Below are positions 1 to 10,293 of a stretch of 64,000 bases of DNA, piece by piece. The position numbers and the translations under genes are program-made. This DNA is from Rehmannia glutinosa (lineage: Eukaryota; Streptophyta; Magnoliopsida; Lamiales; Orobanchaceae), in contig JABTTQ020002551.1 of the NCBI GenBank assembly GCA_016081115.2, positions 1 to 64,000 on the forward strand, written 5' to 3'. Under the pieces are notes generated by a model. It worked only from the letters and a program-made list of their open reading frames with translations. It had not been told where the DNA came from and did not search any database. Numbering within the stretch: the stretch's first letter is position 1; each line of letters opens with the position of its first letter.

Positions 1-1096
1 TAAACTTAAAAGGCTTTGTATGGTTTAAAACAAGCACCCGTGCATGGTATGATAGACTTAGCTCTTTTCTTTTGCAAAATGGTTTTACAAAGCAGGTAAA
101 GTTGATACTACACTCTTTGTTTTTTTTTTGAAAAAGGGCAAGATTGTTTACTTGTGCAAATTTATGTTGATGATATTATTTTTGGTGCTACTAATGAATC
201 TTTGTGCAAGAAATTCTCCAAGTTAATGCGAGTGAATTCGAGATGAGTATGATGGGGGAGCTAAATTTCTTCCTTGGACTTCAAATTAAGCGATGCCAAA
301 AGGTATTTATATTTCGCAATCAAAGTATACAAAAGAACTTTTGAAGAAGTTCGGCATTGAAGAAGGAAGAACCGTCCGACTCCCTATGGCAACCAATGTC
401 AAAATTGACAAAGATGAAAAAGGCAAGACGGTTGATGAATCCAAGTATCGAGGTATGATTGGTAGTTTACTTTATTTAACCGCTAGTAGACCGGACATTC
501 TTCATGCCGTATGCCTGTGTGCTCGTTTTCAAAGCAATCCAAAAGAATCTCATATGAGTGCCGTTAAACGGATTTTTCGATATTTGAAAGGCACTATTCA
601 ATATGGTTTATTTTATCCAAAGAATGAAAATTTTTCTCTTAAAGGTTATAGTGATTCTGACTATGCGGGTAATATTGATGATCGGAAAAGTACTTCCGGA
701 TCATGTCAATTTTTAGGCGATTGCCTAGTTTCATAGTTTTCAAGCAAAAGCGTTTTTTTCTCTTTCCGGGGTTTAATATATTTCCGCCGCATTTTGTTGT
801 ACTCAACTTCTTTGGATGAAACAAACCTTAGCGGATTACAAATGCTCTTTTGAAAACGTACTATCTTTTGTGATAATATATCCGCTATAAATATTGCTCA
901 ATACCCGGTTCATCATAACCGTACTAAACATATTGAGATTCGACATCATTTTCTAAGGGATTGTGTTTCAAAACAAAAAATTGAGATATCGTTTGTGCCG
1001 TCTCAAGATCAATTAGCGGACATTTTTACAAACCGCTTAACTTCCGAGACTTTTGCGTCAATACGAGCTCGGTTAGGCATAATGCATATTGAATGA
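1..1096 (+). pseudogene. Copia pol remnant: reverse transcriptase C-terminus and RNase H
   Basis: The start holds the RT region usually read LYGLKQAPRAWYD, already broken by a stop and frameshifts. The catalytic YVDD appears as VDD at about 167-175. A readable block at 293-736 contains SQSKYTKELLKKFG, IGSLLYLTASRPDI, IFRYLKGT and YSDSDYAG. These are the RT-RNase H connection and the first RNase H motif. After more frameshifts the RNase H end is recognisable (TKHIEIRHHF-like, then QLADIFT) and stops at 1094-1096. Function in the intact family is cDNA synthesis and RNA template removal in the virus-like particle. This copy cannot make a full protein as written. Confidence 0.85.
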
Positions 1097-2284
1097 GGTC
1101 TACGTTTGCATTTTGCATGTTTTAAAACTTTCTAAAAATCGAATTTTTGGTTGAAAATTCGGATTTTGAAAAAATTTGACAAAAAACAAGAGGTGAAGAG
1201 GTTGAGGGGGCAACGGTCGCCTCAACGTCGACCGGTCGCCCTCAACCACGACGGCCGCCCAGGCCAAATTTTGGTTTAAGTTCGTTCTGTCTTGACATTT
1301 GTTATTTTCACTTCTTTTTGCCATTTTTCGTCCCCTTTGCCAAATGCACACAATTTTCACTCAAAATTGATTTTCATGCATTCAATTCATATCTTGGACC
1401 TTATGTAGCATGTTTATCATCATCATTGCTCATCTTTTCGATCAAATGGTAAGAATTTTCCTTACTTTGCTCAAATGGGTTGAACCCTTGAGTTTATGGC
1501 TTTCTTGTATATTTCTTGATATTTTTGCTTATGATCTTGATGAGCTTAGTTATTATGTTGTATTGTATGATGTTTGATGTGAATTGGTGATGCAATTTTT
1601 GGCTTGGATCATTTACAAGGGCTATATACAACTCTTTTTATTTTTTTCACGCCCACAATGTGTTCGATGAAATGACACAATGAAAATTTCAACTTCTACA
1701 TGATTCTCTCTTCCAAAAGTCTTCAATACTCATTGAGATCATGTTTTGGCAAATAAAACGAGCGTATGAACTCTTCATGATACATTTCTCCCATCTTCCT
1801 TGGTGTTTAAGCCTAAATTGCTCAATGGTTGATAAACCATTTCTTTGGCGCACTTTGATATACTTTTATGATGTTTTTATCATCCTAACATTTTTTTGAT
1901 GATTCCAAAGGGAGAAACGAGAAATGGCTCGTTAGCTCAAAGAAGCTAATAAAAGCTCATGATAGTAGCTATAAGCTATGGCTTATTCAGGCCATAAGTT
2001 GTGAAGAAAACTCGGTCAATGATTGTTTTATGAACTTGTTTGCATGGATAATAAGTATTTGTGACAGGGGAGCTTCTAAGCTCATGGAGTTGTTGTTTAT
2101 TTTGTAAAAGCTTGTGCTTCTAGCTTATGCAATATTTCTTATTAATGTGCTTGTTGATAGGGGAGCTTTTTTGTAAAATGTTTTTAAACGGATAGTTTAC
2201 TCATAAACTTTAGGAAAATTATTCTGTTTTTGAAATCGTCCTCTTGAAAATTGTTTTGGTTTGTAATCATCAAAAGGGGGAGTT
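1097..2284 (+). other. 3' untranslated region of the copia element, with repeated polypurine tracts
   Basis: No convincing ORF follows pol, and the env-like ORF seen in some Sireviruses is absent here. Purine runs occur at about 1907-1917, 2063-2072 and 2157-2168, and the functional-looking tract is at 2272-2281, immediately before the LTR. Multiple polypurine tracts upstream of the 3' LTR are a known Sirevirus feature. A GC-rich patch at about 1200-1265 stands out from the AT-rich surroundings. Confidence 0.7.
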
Positions 2285-2923
2285 TGTTAGATAAATGTTT
2301 TTATCATGATTTTGATGATTTTGTTCAAATGAGTTTTATACCAAAACAATGTCCCTAAATGTTGTCCCAACACTTCCATCGATCTAAAATGTTTTTACTA
2401 TTTTTAGGAGTATTTCTTGAAGTTTTATTCGATTTAAAATTGGACAACACTTTTGTTTCGCTCGAATTCGCCCTATAGGGCAACCCGCACTGAGTTGAGT
2501 TTTGAAACAGAAAATGGATCGTAAGAGAAAATGGGGAGAGCGACCTGGCCGACCGGTGGGCGACGGTGAGGGCGACCGTCCACCAGGCGGCCGTGCACAG
2601 GAGTGCCCTCTCAAATGCACTTCTCTGTTTTGATTTTCTATCAACCCCAACCGGTCAAGACCAAGGGGCGGCCCGGGTCGAACCCCCTTCGACCGGTCCC
2701 CCTGTAAAAATTCGCAGAGAATTTCATTTCAATCTTATCTCTGTGCGATCCGGTCGAACCCCTGTTTATCGACAAACTATCCGTTGCATTTTGCATGACT
2801 TTTCCCTATTTTGTGGGATTGATTTCTAACAGCTATATTGATGATTTTAAATGGTTTCTTTTGCGAGCAAATCACTCCCCAAGGAGGAGCCAATGTCCTG
2901 GAAATCAAAGCCAAGACCTCTCC

Positions 2924-2931
2924 TATAAATA
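2924..2931 (+). promoter_or_regulatory. LTR TATA box
   Basis: TATAAATA sits in a CCTATAAATAGAGG context about 640 bp into the LTR. It is followed by an A/C-rich stretch with the look of a plant transcript leader. This would mark the U3/R boundary. Confidence 0.6.
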
Positions 2932-3212
2932 GAGGCTTCATTCAAACAACAATATACAACACTCCATACAAGCAAAGAGCAAACAAAGCAAACACTTTCA
3001 TATATCTTGTTGTATTAGCCTTAGAAGTTAGAACTTTCACTTGCACAAATTTGAGGTCTAGGCTTTCAATTCTTGATTACACTTGTACTCATATTGTATC
3101 AATCATTATTGAGTTGTAATCTTGATTTTGGTCATCATTCAACACAAGACATCCTTGTGAGTATTCTTGTGGTAAGAATACACTTGGGTGATCTAGGTGA
3201 TAGGTGTTTGAA

Positions 3213-3304
3213 GGTTGTGGTAATCTTCAAAGGTGTTGTAAGAGGATTGTGGTAATCCTCAAGGTGGTGTAAGAGGGTTGTGGTAATCCTCAAGGTGTTG
3301 TATT
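3213..3304 (+). repeat. Three-copy 31-bp tandem repeat inside the LTR
   Basis: Three consecutive units of about 31 bp share the core TTGTGGTAATC followed by TTCAA or CTCAA and then GGTGTTGTAAGA. They lie downstream of the TATA box, so they would be in the R/U5 part of the transcript. The units differ at only a few positions. Confidence 0.85.
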
Positions 3305-3542
3305 AATTTTTGGTAAATTAATAAAATCTTTTTCCTTTTGAAATCCATCCGGATATCTGGGGTGGTAGAGGATTAGGCCCTAGGTGGGTTGAACCTCTTT
3401 AAATCAACGAGTATTGTTTTATTTACGTATTTACATTCTCGTCTTTGTTTGATTATTCGAAAAAGAGGGCAAAATCTGAAAAAAAAAAAAACCGAGATAA
3501 TCTATTCACCCCCTGTAGATTATCGTAGCCACTGGACTAACA

Positions 3543-4073
3543 CCACCTGGCAAAGTCCTCGAAGATTCTAGGGACTTCAATAAATTCCTCGCTCAAGAAT
3601 ACTTCTAAATGATGTGTATTCAAGAGAGCATAGGATATCTTGTATGTGATCGAGTAGGGTCTGTTCCCTTCTTTCATCAAATTGTCTCTTTTGAAATCTT
3701 GATGAAGGGTTAGGACTCTATTGAAATCTCGATCTCCCAAATTGTATGCAATTCTAGGATAGACATTAAATGCAAATTTCCTATAACCGCTCCAAGGCAT
3801 GAATCCTTGAGGTTTGAGATTCGCTTATCAAAGATAGCCAGATTGAGTGGCAAATCTATTCCTTCTTTGAATGTTGCTTTAATGATGACTCTTATGGCTC
3901 GATATGAATCCATGAGAGTGTATTTGCAACTTCTCTTTTAACTCGCTTTTGATCTCTTGGATTTCTCTCAAGGACCAACTACATCTCGATAAGGTTTCCT
4001 TAGAACTCCATTGGAATGGCAAATTCTCGGTTGTTACCCTATGGATAATTTGGTGTTTCCTATTCTGAAACAA
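3543..4073 (-). pseudogene. Movement-protein (30K superfamily) domain remnant
   Basis: Overlapping minus-strand blocks contain IKATFKEGIDLPLNLAIFD, then DSCLGAVIGNL, FAFNVYPRIAYNL and RPYSITYKISYALLNTHH. This succession is characteristic of the core of Caulimoviridae movement proteins, which bind nucleic acid and enlarge plasmodesmata. A frameshift lies between the two halves near 3800. The copia LTR cuts the C-terminal end at 3543. The domain follows the coat-like region, whereas in described caulimovirids it precedes it. Confidence 0.72.
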
Positions 4074-4372
4074 ATCTTATCCAAAGCCTTTTCCATCACT
4101 CCGATTGTAAATCCATCATAGATTTGAAGCTTTGGATCTTCCTTCATAATTCTCATGGTCTTATGAGACACCGTGGTGTGAGAGAGAATCTGACATATTC
4201 TCCCGATCGTCTCATTTGAAGAATTTCTTCTTCACTCGATTCGATTCAATCGATTCACTTCCATCGTCGAGAATAGATCTCTTCCTCATAGCTTTCATCC
4301 GAGGGAATATCCTCAAATTGAAACACATGTATTAAATCCCGATAATAGGATGACTTCTTCGATTTCCGGTAG

Positions 4373-5311
4373 CTTCAAAGTATCTAACTCCTCGTTTTTT
4401 ATTGTCCGGGTAATCGGTTTAGATATGTCTTCTTGCTCCGCATATCTAGCAATTACAATCTTTGAAACTTTCATTAGCTATGGTATGAGCTCGCACGAAA
4501 GTTCTCCTTCCGGATTTCTTACGTACTCGCTTGATTAAAACCGATGATGAAGCTCTACTCTTATTTAGTCTTTGGTCTTTGCCATGATTTGTAGCCGGGC
4601 TTTCTGTTTTGACGAGAACATACAGGTCTCCATGAAGACCTACTTTTGTTTGTTGCTTCCTTGGCGGTATGGATGAATTCTATCCTTCTTCCTCTTGTGC
4701 CGCTTCTTGGTTGACTTCCCACAATTTGTTGGGATATCATCGTCTCACGCAATATAGAGGAACCGCTTTGTTAATTCCTTGTACTCTCTTGTAATTAAAG
4801 TAGACAATGATGCTTGGTAGCACCATTCGATTAACTTAGCCTTTAAGAAAGACATTCTTGACCATAGTATCTAATTCTCGCTCCATCCTTGTATTCCCGA
4901 TAAGCATTTCTCTCCGGGGACTTGGAATTTTCCCAAAGAATAGTTGTGAAGCTTCTCTATCTCCAATCTTGGATTTCCACCCGGTATTCGGTGAACAACT
5001 TGATATATTCGTCAATATGACAAATATCATGTAACTCAAGGCTATAGCAGCTTGTTTATATCTTTTTCTTTTTCATCCTCTAATCCTTCAAAGTAACATG
5101 TGCCGTTAAATTGGATTTTGAATAATTTTACCATATCATCAACAATTCCTTTTAGTGATTCTCCGATATAACCGCACTTTTCGTACTTGTATCGGTCATA
5201 TCCCAGAAATCTTTGAGATCCCTCCGGACTCATTTTAAGGAGTAAGATGAACGAATCTTTCGTAAGATCGAGGCTCCTTTGCCAATCCTCATAGCCAAGG
5301 CCATTCATCAA
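4373..5311 (-). pseudogene. Coat-protein-like (gag-like) region with degenerate zinc knuckle
   Basis: Readable blocks at 5311-5042 and 5039-4836 carry DWRSKIGD-like and ASQLFFGKIPSP motifs, which resemble the conserved core of caulimovirid coat proteins. Downstream is a lysine/arginine-rich stretch (about 4690-4640). A CxC..CG...H pattern follows near 4455-4420, with stop codons inside it and the final cysteine replaced by tyrosine. That basic-then-CCHC order is the usual coat-protein C-terminus, which packages nucleic acid. An acidic segment follows at about 4330-4210. Confidence 0.6.
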
Positions 5312-5355
5312 TGAGAACTTCTCGATTTTTTAGAATGGGATATCCAGATTTAACA

Positions 5356-6374
5356 TCAACCCATATGGATGTATTGGGTCGAGATGCGATCTTCCATAAG
5401 GCGTTTGATAAACATTTGGCTTTCTAGAATGTTGTCGAGTTGTCGCAAGAGGTTGTCGAGCTCCCCTGTTCCTAAAAGTGGTTCATATCCTATGTGAAAT
5501 CTCCAACGTGATGCATCCTCACCTCCGGGTTCCATGATTTGATCCGCGTTTTCTTCTACGTTGGGATTAAGCGGGTGGTGGAGGTGGTGGAATTGGCCTA
5601 CCTTGTGTGTCATAGGTAGCCAATGCTATTTCATCTCCTGTGTTCATCTTTAAGTCTACAATTCCTTATTCCGCGAAGGATTCCACAAGGTCATGTAGAT
5701 CTATAAGATTCATTTTCTCCATATCCATCACTTTTTAATGTGTGTGCGGATTTTCCTTTGATGATAGCGATGAGCTTTTCATCATCTATCATTTTTAGTA
5801 TAACTCGGTTGGTTTCCCTTTTTTGGTGCAAATAGGGTACTGTCCTGAAATCAATACATTTCTTTCCTCCGGATGAACTCGGTCTGTCCTCCAGGTTCTT
5901 GACTCGTTCAATATCATGAAGGATTTCAAGAATTTCCTTATGATATTTCACAATTTTCTCCATCCAGTTCTCGATCGATGAACTTGTGGTAAGTAAATGA
6001 ATATGGCGGTTGCCATAGTGCACGCGACCGTCTTACGGACTTCCTAATATCTTTTGAGATTTTAGATGTGTCAGGAAGTATCTCGCTCCACTCAGTACAA
6101 CATCGGGAATCATTATTCGATGGACATTTTCATGGATCGCTTGGTGATTCATCGTCGACATATATTATCACAGTTTCTTGTAATAAAACTCAGATAATAT
6201 GCTGCTTTTTTCTAGCAGTGTCTCAAGGTTTCCCTATCGGCTCCTGCGCGTCCTTTTTCATCATATTGGTTTTGCCAATGTGCTATCTTGTCTAGGTGAT
6301 CTTGGGCGTACATCGTCAAAATTTGACGATATGTCTGTAAAGGTGTACATCTTAGACAATTGTCCGAGATCCAT
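5356..6374 (-). pseudogene. N-terminal region of the pararetrovirus-like remnant
   Basis: Two readable blocks (6023-5691 and 5613-5356) follow a short lead from the ATG at 6372-6374. The first contains a helical segment with WMEKIVKYHKEILEILHDIE, suggesting a coiled coil as found at the start of many caulimovirid polyproteins. The second is rich in acidic residues and proline. There is no enzymatic motif. Frameshifts separate the blocks from each other and from the coat-like part downstream. Confidence 0.45.
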
Positions 6375-6610
6375 GTTCTCGGAGTAATTTCTCCTCTCCA
6401 ATTGTTAATTACACAAATATAATAAATTTAACTAAAAGTTCTTAATAAACCTAGGCTCGATACAATTTTTACGGCCCCTAAAACCTTTAAAAACCATTAG
6501 TTTACCTTCAAACTTGTATAAGGGGTATTTTGGGGTTTTATCAAATAAAAGGGCTATTTTTGAAACTTTTGAATAAGTAAGGCTAAATTTGAACATGAGC
6601 CTTTCAAAGA
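6375..6610. other. Noncoding flank between pararetrovirus remnant and gypsy element
   Basis: AT-rich sequence with no ORF. It would be the upstream leader of the minus-strand remnant. It resumes at 22477 once the gypsy element is removed. Confidence 0.5.
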
Positions 6611-6615
6611 GGCTA
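6611..6615. repeat. Target-site duplication GGCTA (left) of the gypsy element
   Basis: GGCTA directly precedes the LTR terminus TGTCACGCC. The same five bases follow the other LTR at 22472-22476. Confidence 0.9.
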
Positions 6616-7379
6616 TGTCACGCCCCAAACGGGACGCGACGAACGATCCACAACTTAAATACAAATAACCAAACAGTCTAGACGAATAACATCGAGAACC
6701 CAATGAAACAGGAGTCTAAAGCAGCGGAAATAAAATAAACATAAGTACGAATTACAACTTAAGGTCCAACCAAATCCAAATACATCCAACATAATAACCT
6801 GAATAAGTTTACAGGCCAAAACTAAAACAAAAGGTAAAGTACAATATCCAAATCTTAAACGTCAAGGGTCCTACGCCCTTAAATTACAGTCAAAGAGAGA
6901 AAAGAGTAGCAGGATAAACGGGAGTCTGACATCAGTAGAAGTACATGAAATAAAAATAATCATCAGTAAAAAGGTGCAAGATCGACAGGCAGGGCGAGGG
7001 TCATCAATCTGTGGCCGGTTCGAGATCTTCAACATAGTCCCCATCTAAAGGTTAGACCATCTCCAGTAGTTTGCACTACTTTGGTGCAGAGTCTGCACTA
7101 TTTTGGTGCAAAATCTGCATTTTATCTCCAGCAGTTCGCACTACTTTCTGCACTAAAAAGAATATTCCATAAGATTCCTTCTTTTATTAATTTAATATTG
7201 ATTTTTATTACTTTGTAATTGATAAATATATTATATAAGTAATTTTATTTAATATACTACATTAAGATTTTATCTTCAAAATAATTAAATTAAAAAAATG
7301 TAAAAATAAGGAAATTAATGCAAAAAATTAAAATTAAAATTCATAAAAATACAGAAACATAATTACAATATGATATTGA

Positions 7380-8632
7380 CTAGTTCTCTGAATTAGAATA
7401 CTCTTCCCACAAATGATCAATTAATGCATTTCGAAGGTTAAAATGAGCCTCAACATCTTTGATTTATCTAAATCGAGCAAGAAAATTTTGAAAACGAGTA
7501 TGTTCATTTTCAACAAATTCGATGTCCGCAGATGGCACTTCTCTTGCTTCTTCAATTGGAGCATCAAGATCACGTTCATCCTCGATTATCATATTATGCA
7601 TTATTATGCACGCATGATCATGATATCTTGCAAATCACTTTTACTCCAAAACGTCTTTGGATTCGCCACAATTGCAAATTGTCCTTGGAGAACTCCAAAT
7701 GCCCGTTCCATGTCCTTTCTACATGCTTCTCGTTTTTTTTGCAAAATATGTTTTTTGGGACCACTTGGTGAATGGATAGTTTGCACAAGAGTTGCCCACT
7801 TGGGGTATATGTTATCACTAAATAATAACCCATGTTGTATTCCTTTCCTTGAATTACGTAATGTCTTTGGAGGAGCGACCCCTCTAGCAATGTTAGAGAA
7901 CAGATGAGATGTCTCCAACACATTAATATCATTGTTAGATCCTGGCATCCCGAAATATGCATGCCATATCCATAGATCATAATCGCCTACGCTTCAAGAA
8001 TAATTGTTGGATGCCCACTTGCCCGCATATTGTCCCCATGCTATTGGACAATTTTTCCATTTCAAAGTGCATACAATCCAAACTACCTAGCATTCTGGGA
8101 AACCTCGTTGCTTACCAATATAAAGTAGTCTTGCAACATCATTAGCAGTGGGTGATCTCAGATATTGCTCTCCAAATATCTCTCGGATAGCACGACAAAA
8201 CCTTTTGAGGCATTCAGTTGTTGTAGACTCTCCAATTTTGATGTACTCGTCAGTTGCATCTGCTGGAACTGCATATGCTAATATACGAAATGCAGCTGTT
8301 ACTTTTTGAAGCGTAGACAAACCAAGTTTTCCCGCTGCATTTCTTCGTTGCACAAAGTAACGATCATGATTTTTTACAGCATTAACAATACGCATGAATA
8401 AACTTCGTGACATTCGATACCTTCGACTTAAATTGCTCTTCATTATATGTTGGATTTTCAAAAGTAATCGTTGAAGAGGTTTGTAGCCGCTACTTCGGTC
8501 ACGAAAAATTGTTCTACGACCGAAGGCAGAACCTCCACGGGCGAGTTCAAGATTTTGTTGCCTAAGAAATTCGGCTAACATAAAATTATTATTGTATATT
8601 TGTTGAACAATCAAATGGTTTTTACGTATCAT
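7380..8632 (-). pseudogene. Harbinger transposase (DDE_Tnp_4 type), frameshifted
   Basis: The N-terminal block at 8632-8087 contains RRYRMSRSLFMRIVNAV, AAFRILAYAVPADATDEY and GESTTTECLKRFCRAI, all typical of plant Harbinger transposases. After a frameshift near 8095 comes GSLDCMHFE, with the first catalytic Asp. NNDINVLETSHLF gives the second Asp, and KDMERAFGVLQGQFAIV the Glu, so the DDE triad survives. Two or three frameshifts break the frame. The total of about 417 codons is close to family length. A true start may lie upstream near 8723 in another frame. The enzyme would cut and paste the element at TTA/TAA sites together with ORF1. Confidence 0.87.
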
Positions 8633-8786
8633 AACTATCTAGCAAATCTTGAAACTCATCATCCGATGAGCTTGAAGAAAAGAATATATGGTAGAAGGGT
8701 GAATATAATTGAAATTCATTTTTTCTTTGGAGAAATAATACATACACAAAGGCTCAAGTGAAGAAATGATTGCAAAGATACGCTTA

Positions 8787-8796
8787 TTATATAATT
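8787..8796 (-). promoter_or_regulatory. Possible TATA box of the Harbinger transposase
   Basis: Minus-strand TTATATAATA lies about 65-160 bp upstream of the two candidate transposase starts, beside the 90-bp repeat array. In AT-rich DNA this is weak evidence alone. Confidence 0.35.
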
Positions 8797-8806
8797 GTTT
8801 TGGAAC

Positions 8807-9206
8807 TACACTATTTTAGAAAGCACAATCCTGTGCTTTCATTCATAGATTAGATCACATTATCATTAAATCTAAATCATACAATATAAAATCTACACTA
8901 TTTTAGAAAGCACAATCCTTGTGCTTTCATTCCTAGCCATCGAGATCACATTATCTTTAAATCTAAACCATACAATATAAAAGCTACACTATTTTAGAAA
9001 GCACAATCCTTGTGCTTTCATTCCTAGCCATCAGATCACATTATCTTTAAATCTAAACCATACAATATAAAAGCTACACTATTTTAGAAAGCACAATCCT
9101 TGTGCTTTCATTCCTAGCCATCGATCACATTATCTTTAAATCTAAACCATACAATATAAAATCTACACTATTTTAGAAAGCACAACTTGTGCTTTCATTC
9201 CTAGTC
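8807..9206. repeat. Five-copy ~90-bp tandem array with a palindromic core between the divergent Harbinger genes
   Basis: Units start CTACACTATTTTAG at 8807, 8893, 8984, 9074 and 9163, a spacing of 86-91 bp with the last copy partial. Each contains the inverted repeat AAAGCACAATCCTTGTGCTTT or a close variant. Copies 2 to 4 are nearly identical, so the array is young or homogenised. It fills the intergenic region between the transposase and ORF1 promoters. Confidence 0.92.
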
Positions 9207-9240
9207 GTTGGATCTTCATCATATTGTATCTCCATATTTC

Positions 9241-9248
9241 TATAAATA
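9241..9248 (+). promoter_or_regulatory. TATA box of Harbinger ORF1
   Basis: TATAAATA, 78 bp upstream of the ORF1 start codon and just downstream of the palindromic repeat array. Confidence 0.55.
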
Positions 9249-9325
9249 GATGACATACCATATATTTTTTCACACACTTCTCCAACTTCTCTAAATTCAT
9301 TTATTTTATATTTACACTCTCCAAA

Positions 9326-10293
9326 ATGTCTAAACCACGCACTACTAATTACACATTTGCTGAAGATCGACATCTTTGTAATGTCTTTCTTGATATTTCA
9401 CAGGATCCAATTGTGGGTACAAACCAGACCAGAGAACAATTCTGGAAACGTATTGAAGATAAATACAACTCCGGAAAACCAAGCTCTAACATACAAGACC
9501 GCAACCAAAGATCATTGCAATGTCGCATGCAAACCATTCTCAAAGATGTTAGAAAATTCAATGGTTGTCTTCAACAAATCGAATATCTTAATCCAAGTGG
9601 TGCAAATGAACAAATACTGTAAGTTAATTATATTTATATATTTTATTATTTTTTAATACTAATAATATATATTAATCTCAATAATATTGATATATTATGC
9701 GTTAGAGTGTGCTAATGAGTTGTTGATGCAACAAAAAGGATATAGTGGTGGATTCAAATTTGATCATGTGTGGTATGTTATGAAAGATTATGTGCAATCG
9801 AAACCTTGGTGGAGTCTCTTCATTTCCTAAAGAAAATATACAGAATCCCCTATTTCCCCTAATCCTTCGTTGTCTTCATTTTCAATCAATTTAAGTGATG
9901 AAAACATTAGTGGGGGTTCTTCATCACATCGACCGAGGCGTCAAAAATCCAAATTAAAGAGGAAACAAAGCGAAGATGCATCTAATTTTGCAAACACGGT
10001 CAAAGAAGAGAATGCAAAACTTGGGAACTATTATTAAGTTCAATTTCAAAAAAGAACGTGTTGTTGAGTTGGAAATTAAAAAATCGAAGCGCAAAATCGT
10101 AAATCTAAAATAAATGAGTTGATGAGAGAAGATAATATTTTAATGATGAATTTGGATAACATTTCGGATCCCGAACGACGTGAATTCTTCCGATTGGAGC
10201 AACAACAAATTATGCGAGAAAGAGGAGACAAACACAACAACCAAACTCAAGCAATGATATGTTTGGAGATTTTTTTCCGGATCTTGGAGGTTA
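9326..10293 (+). pseudogene. Harbinger ORF1 (Myb/SANT-like DNA-binding protein)
   Basis: Exon 1 (9326 to about 9617) encodes YTFAEDRHLCNVFLDISQDP, GTNQTREQFWKRIEDKYN and RSLQCRMQTILKDVRKFNGC. This trihelix/SANT-like pattern is seen in plant Harbinger ORF1 and its domesticated NAM-associated relatives. A GTAAGT donor at about 9618 and a TTAG acceptor near 9707 would splice to a block beginning ECANELLMQQKGY. A charged C-terminal part ends DFFPDLGG before TAA at 10291-10293. ORF1 helps the transposase bind DNA and enter the nucleus. Stops near 9828 and in the C-terminal part break the frame. Confidence 0.75.

Larger units (their letters stand above)
1..3542 (+). mobile_element. 3' part of a Sirevirus-like Ty1-copia retrotransposon
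   Basis: The window opens inside the reverse transcriptase of a copia element and runs through RNase H, a long 3' untranslated region and one LTR. The protein remnant matches Ty1-copia RT/RNase H in motif order. Repeated G-rich polypurine tracts before the LTR and the long LTR are Sirevirus (SIRE/Maximus) traits. The right end abuts pararetrovirus-like coding sequence, so the element inserted there. The 5' LTR lies outside the window, so no TSD can be tested. Confidence 0.88.
2285..3542 (+). repeat. 3' LTR of the Sirevirus-like copia element
   Basis: The LTR starts TGTTAG directly after a polypurine tract and ends CTAACA, a perfect 6-bp terminal inverted repeat. It contains a TATA box, a short tandem array and a pyrimidine-rich end with a CACCCCC run typical of copia LTR ends. 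At 1258 bp it fits the Sirevirus range. The right boundary is fixed by resumption of the movement-protein reading frame just after 3542. Confidence 0.87.
3543..6374 (-). pseudogene. Endogenous pararetrovirus-like polyprotein remnant (Caulimoviridae-related)
   Basis: A minus-strand coding region can be followed through several frames from an ATG at 6374-6372 to the copia junction at 3543. Its order is an N-terminal helical region, a coat-like region, a broken CCHC zinc knuckle, an acidic stretch and a 30K-type movement-protein domain. Multiple stops and frameshifts interrupt it. No protease, reverse transcriptase or RNase H is visible, and any such part would lie beyond the copia insertion, outside the window. 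Family assignment is by motif recognition only. It is decayed and not expected to be functional. Confidence 0.65.

Noticed and set aside
7443..7948. Plus-strand open frames opposite the Harbinger transposase
   Set aside because: They are antisense to the transposase catalytic region, where the DDE motifs read clearly on the minus strand.
8807..9206. CRISPR-like array
   Set aside because: There are no unique spacers between short repeats. The units are whole-length tandem copies inside a plant DNA transposon.
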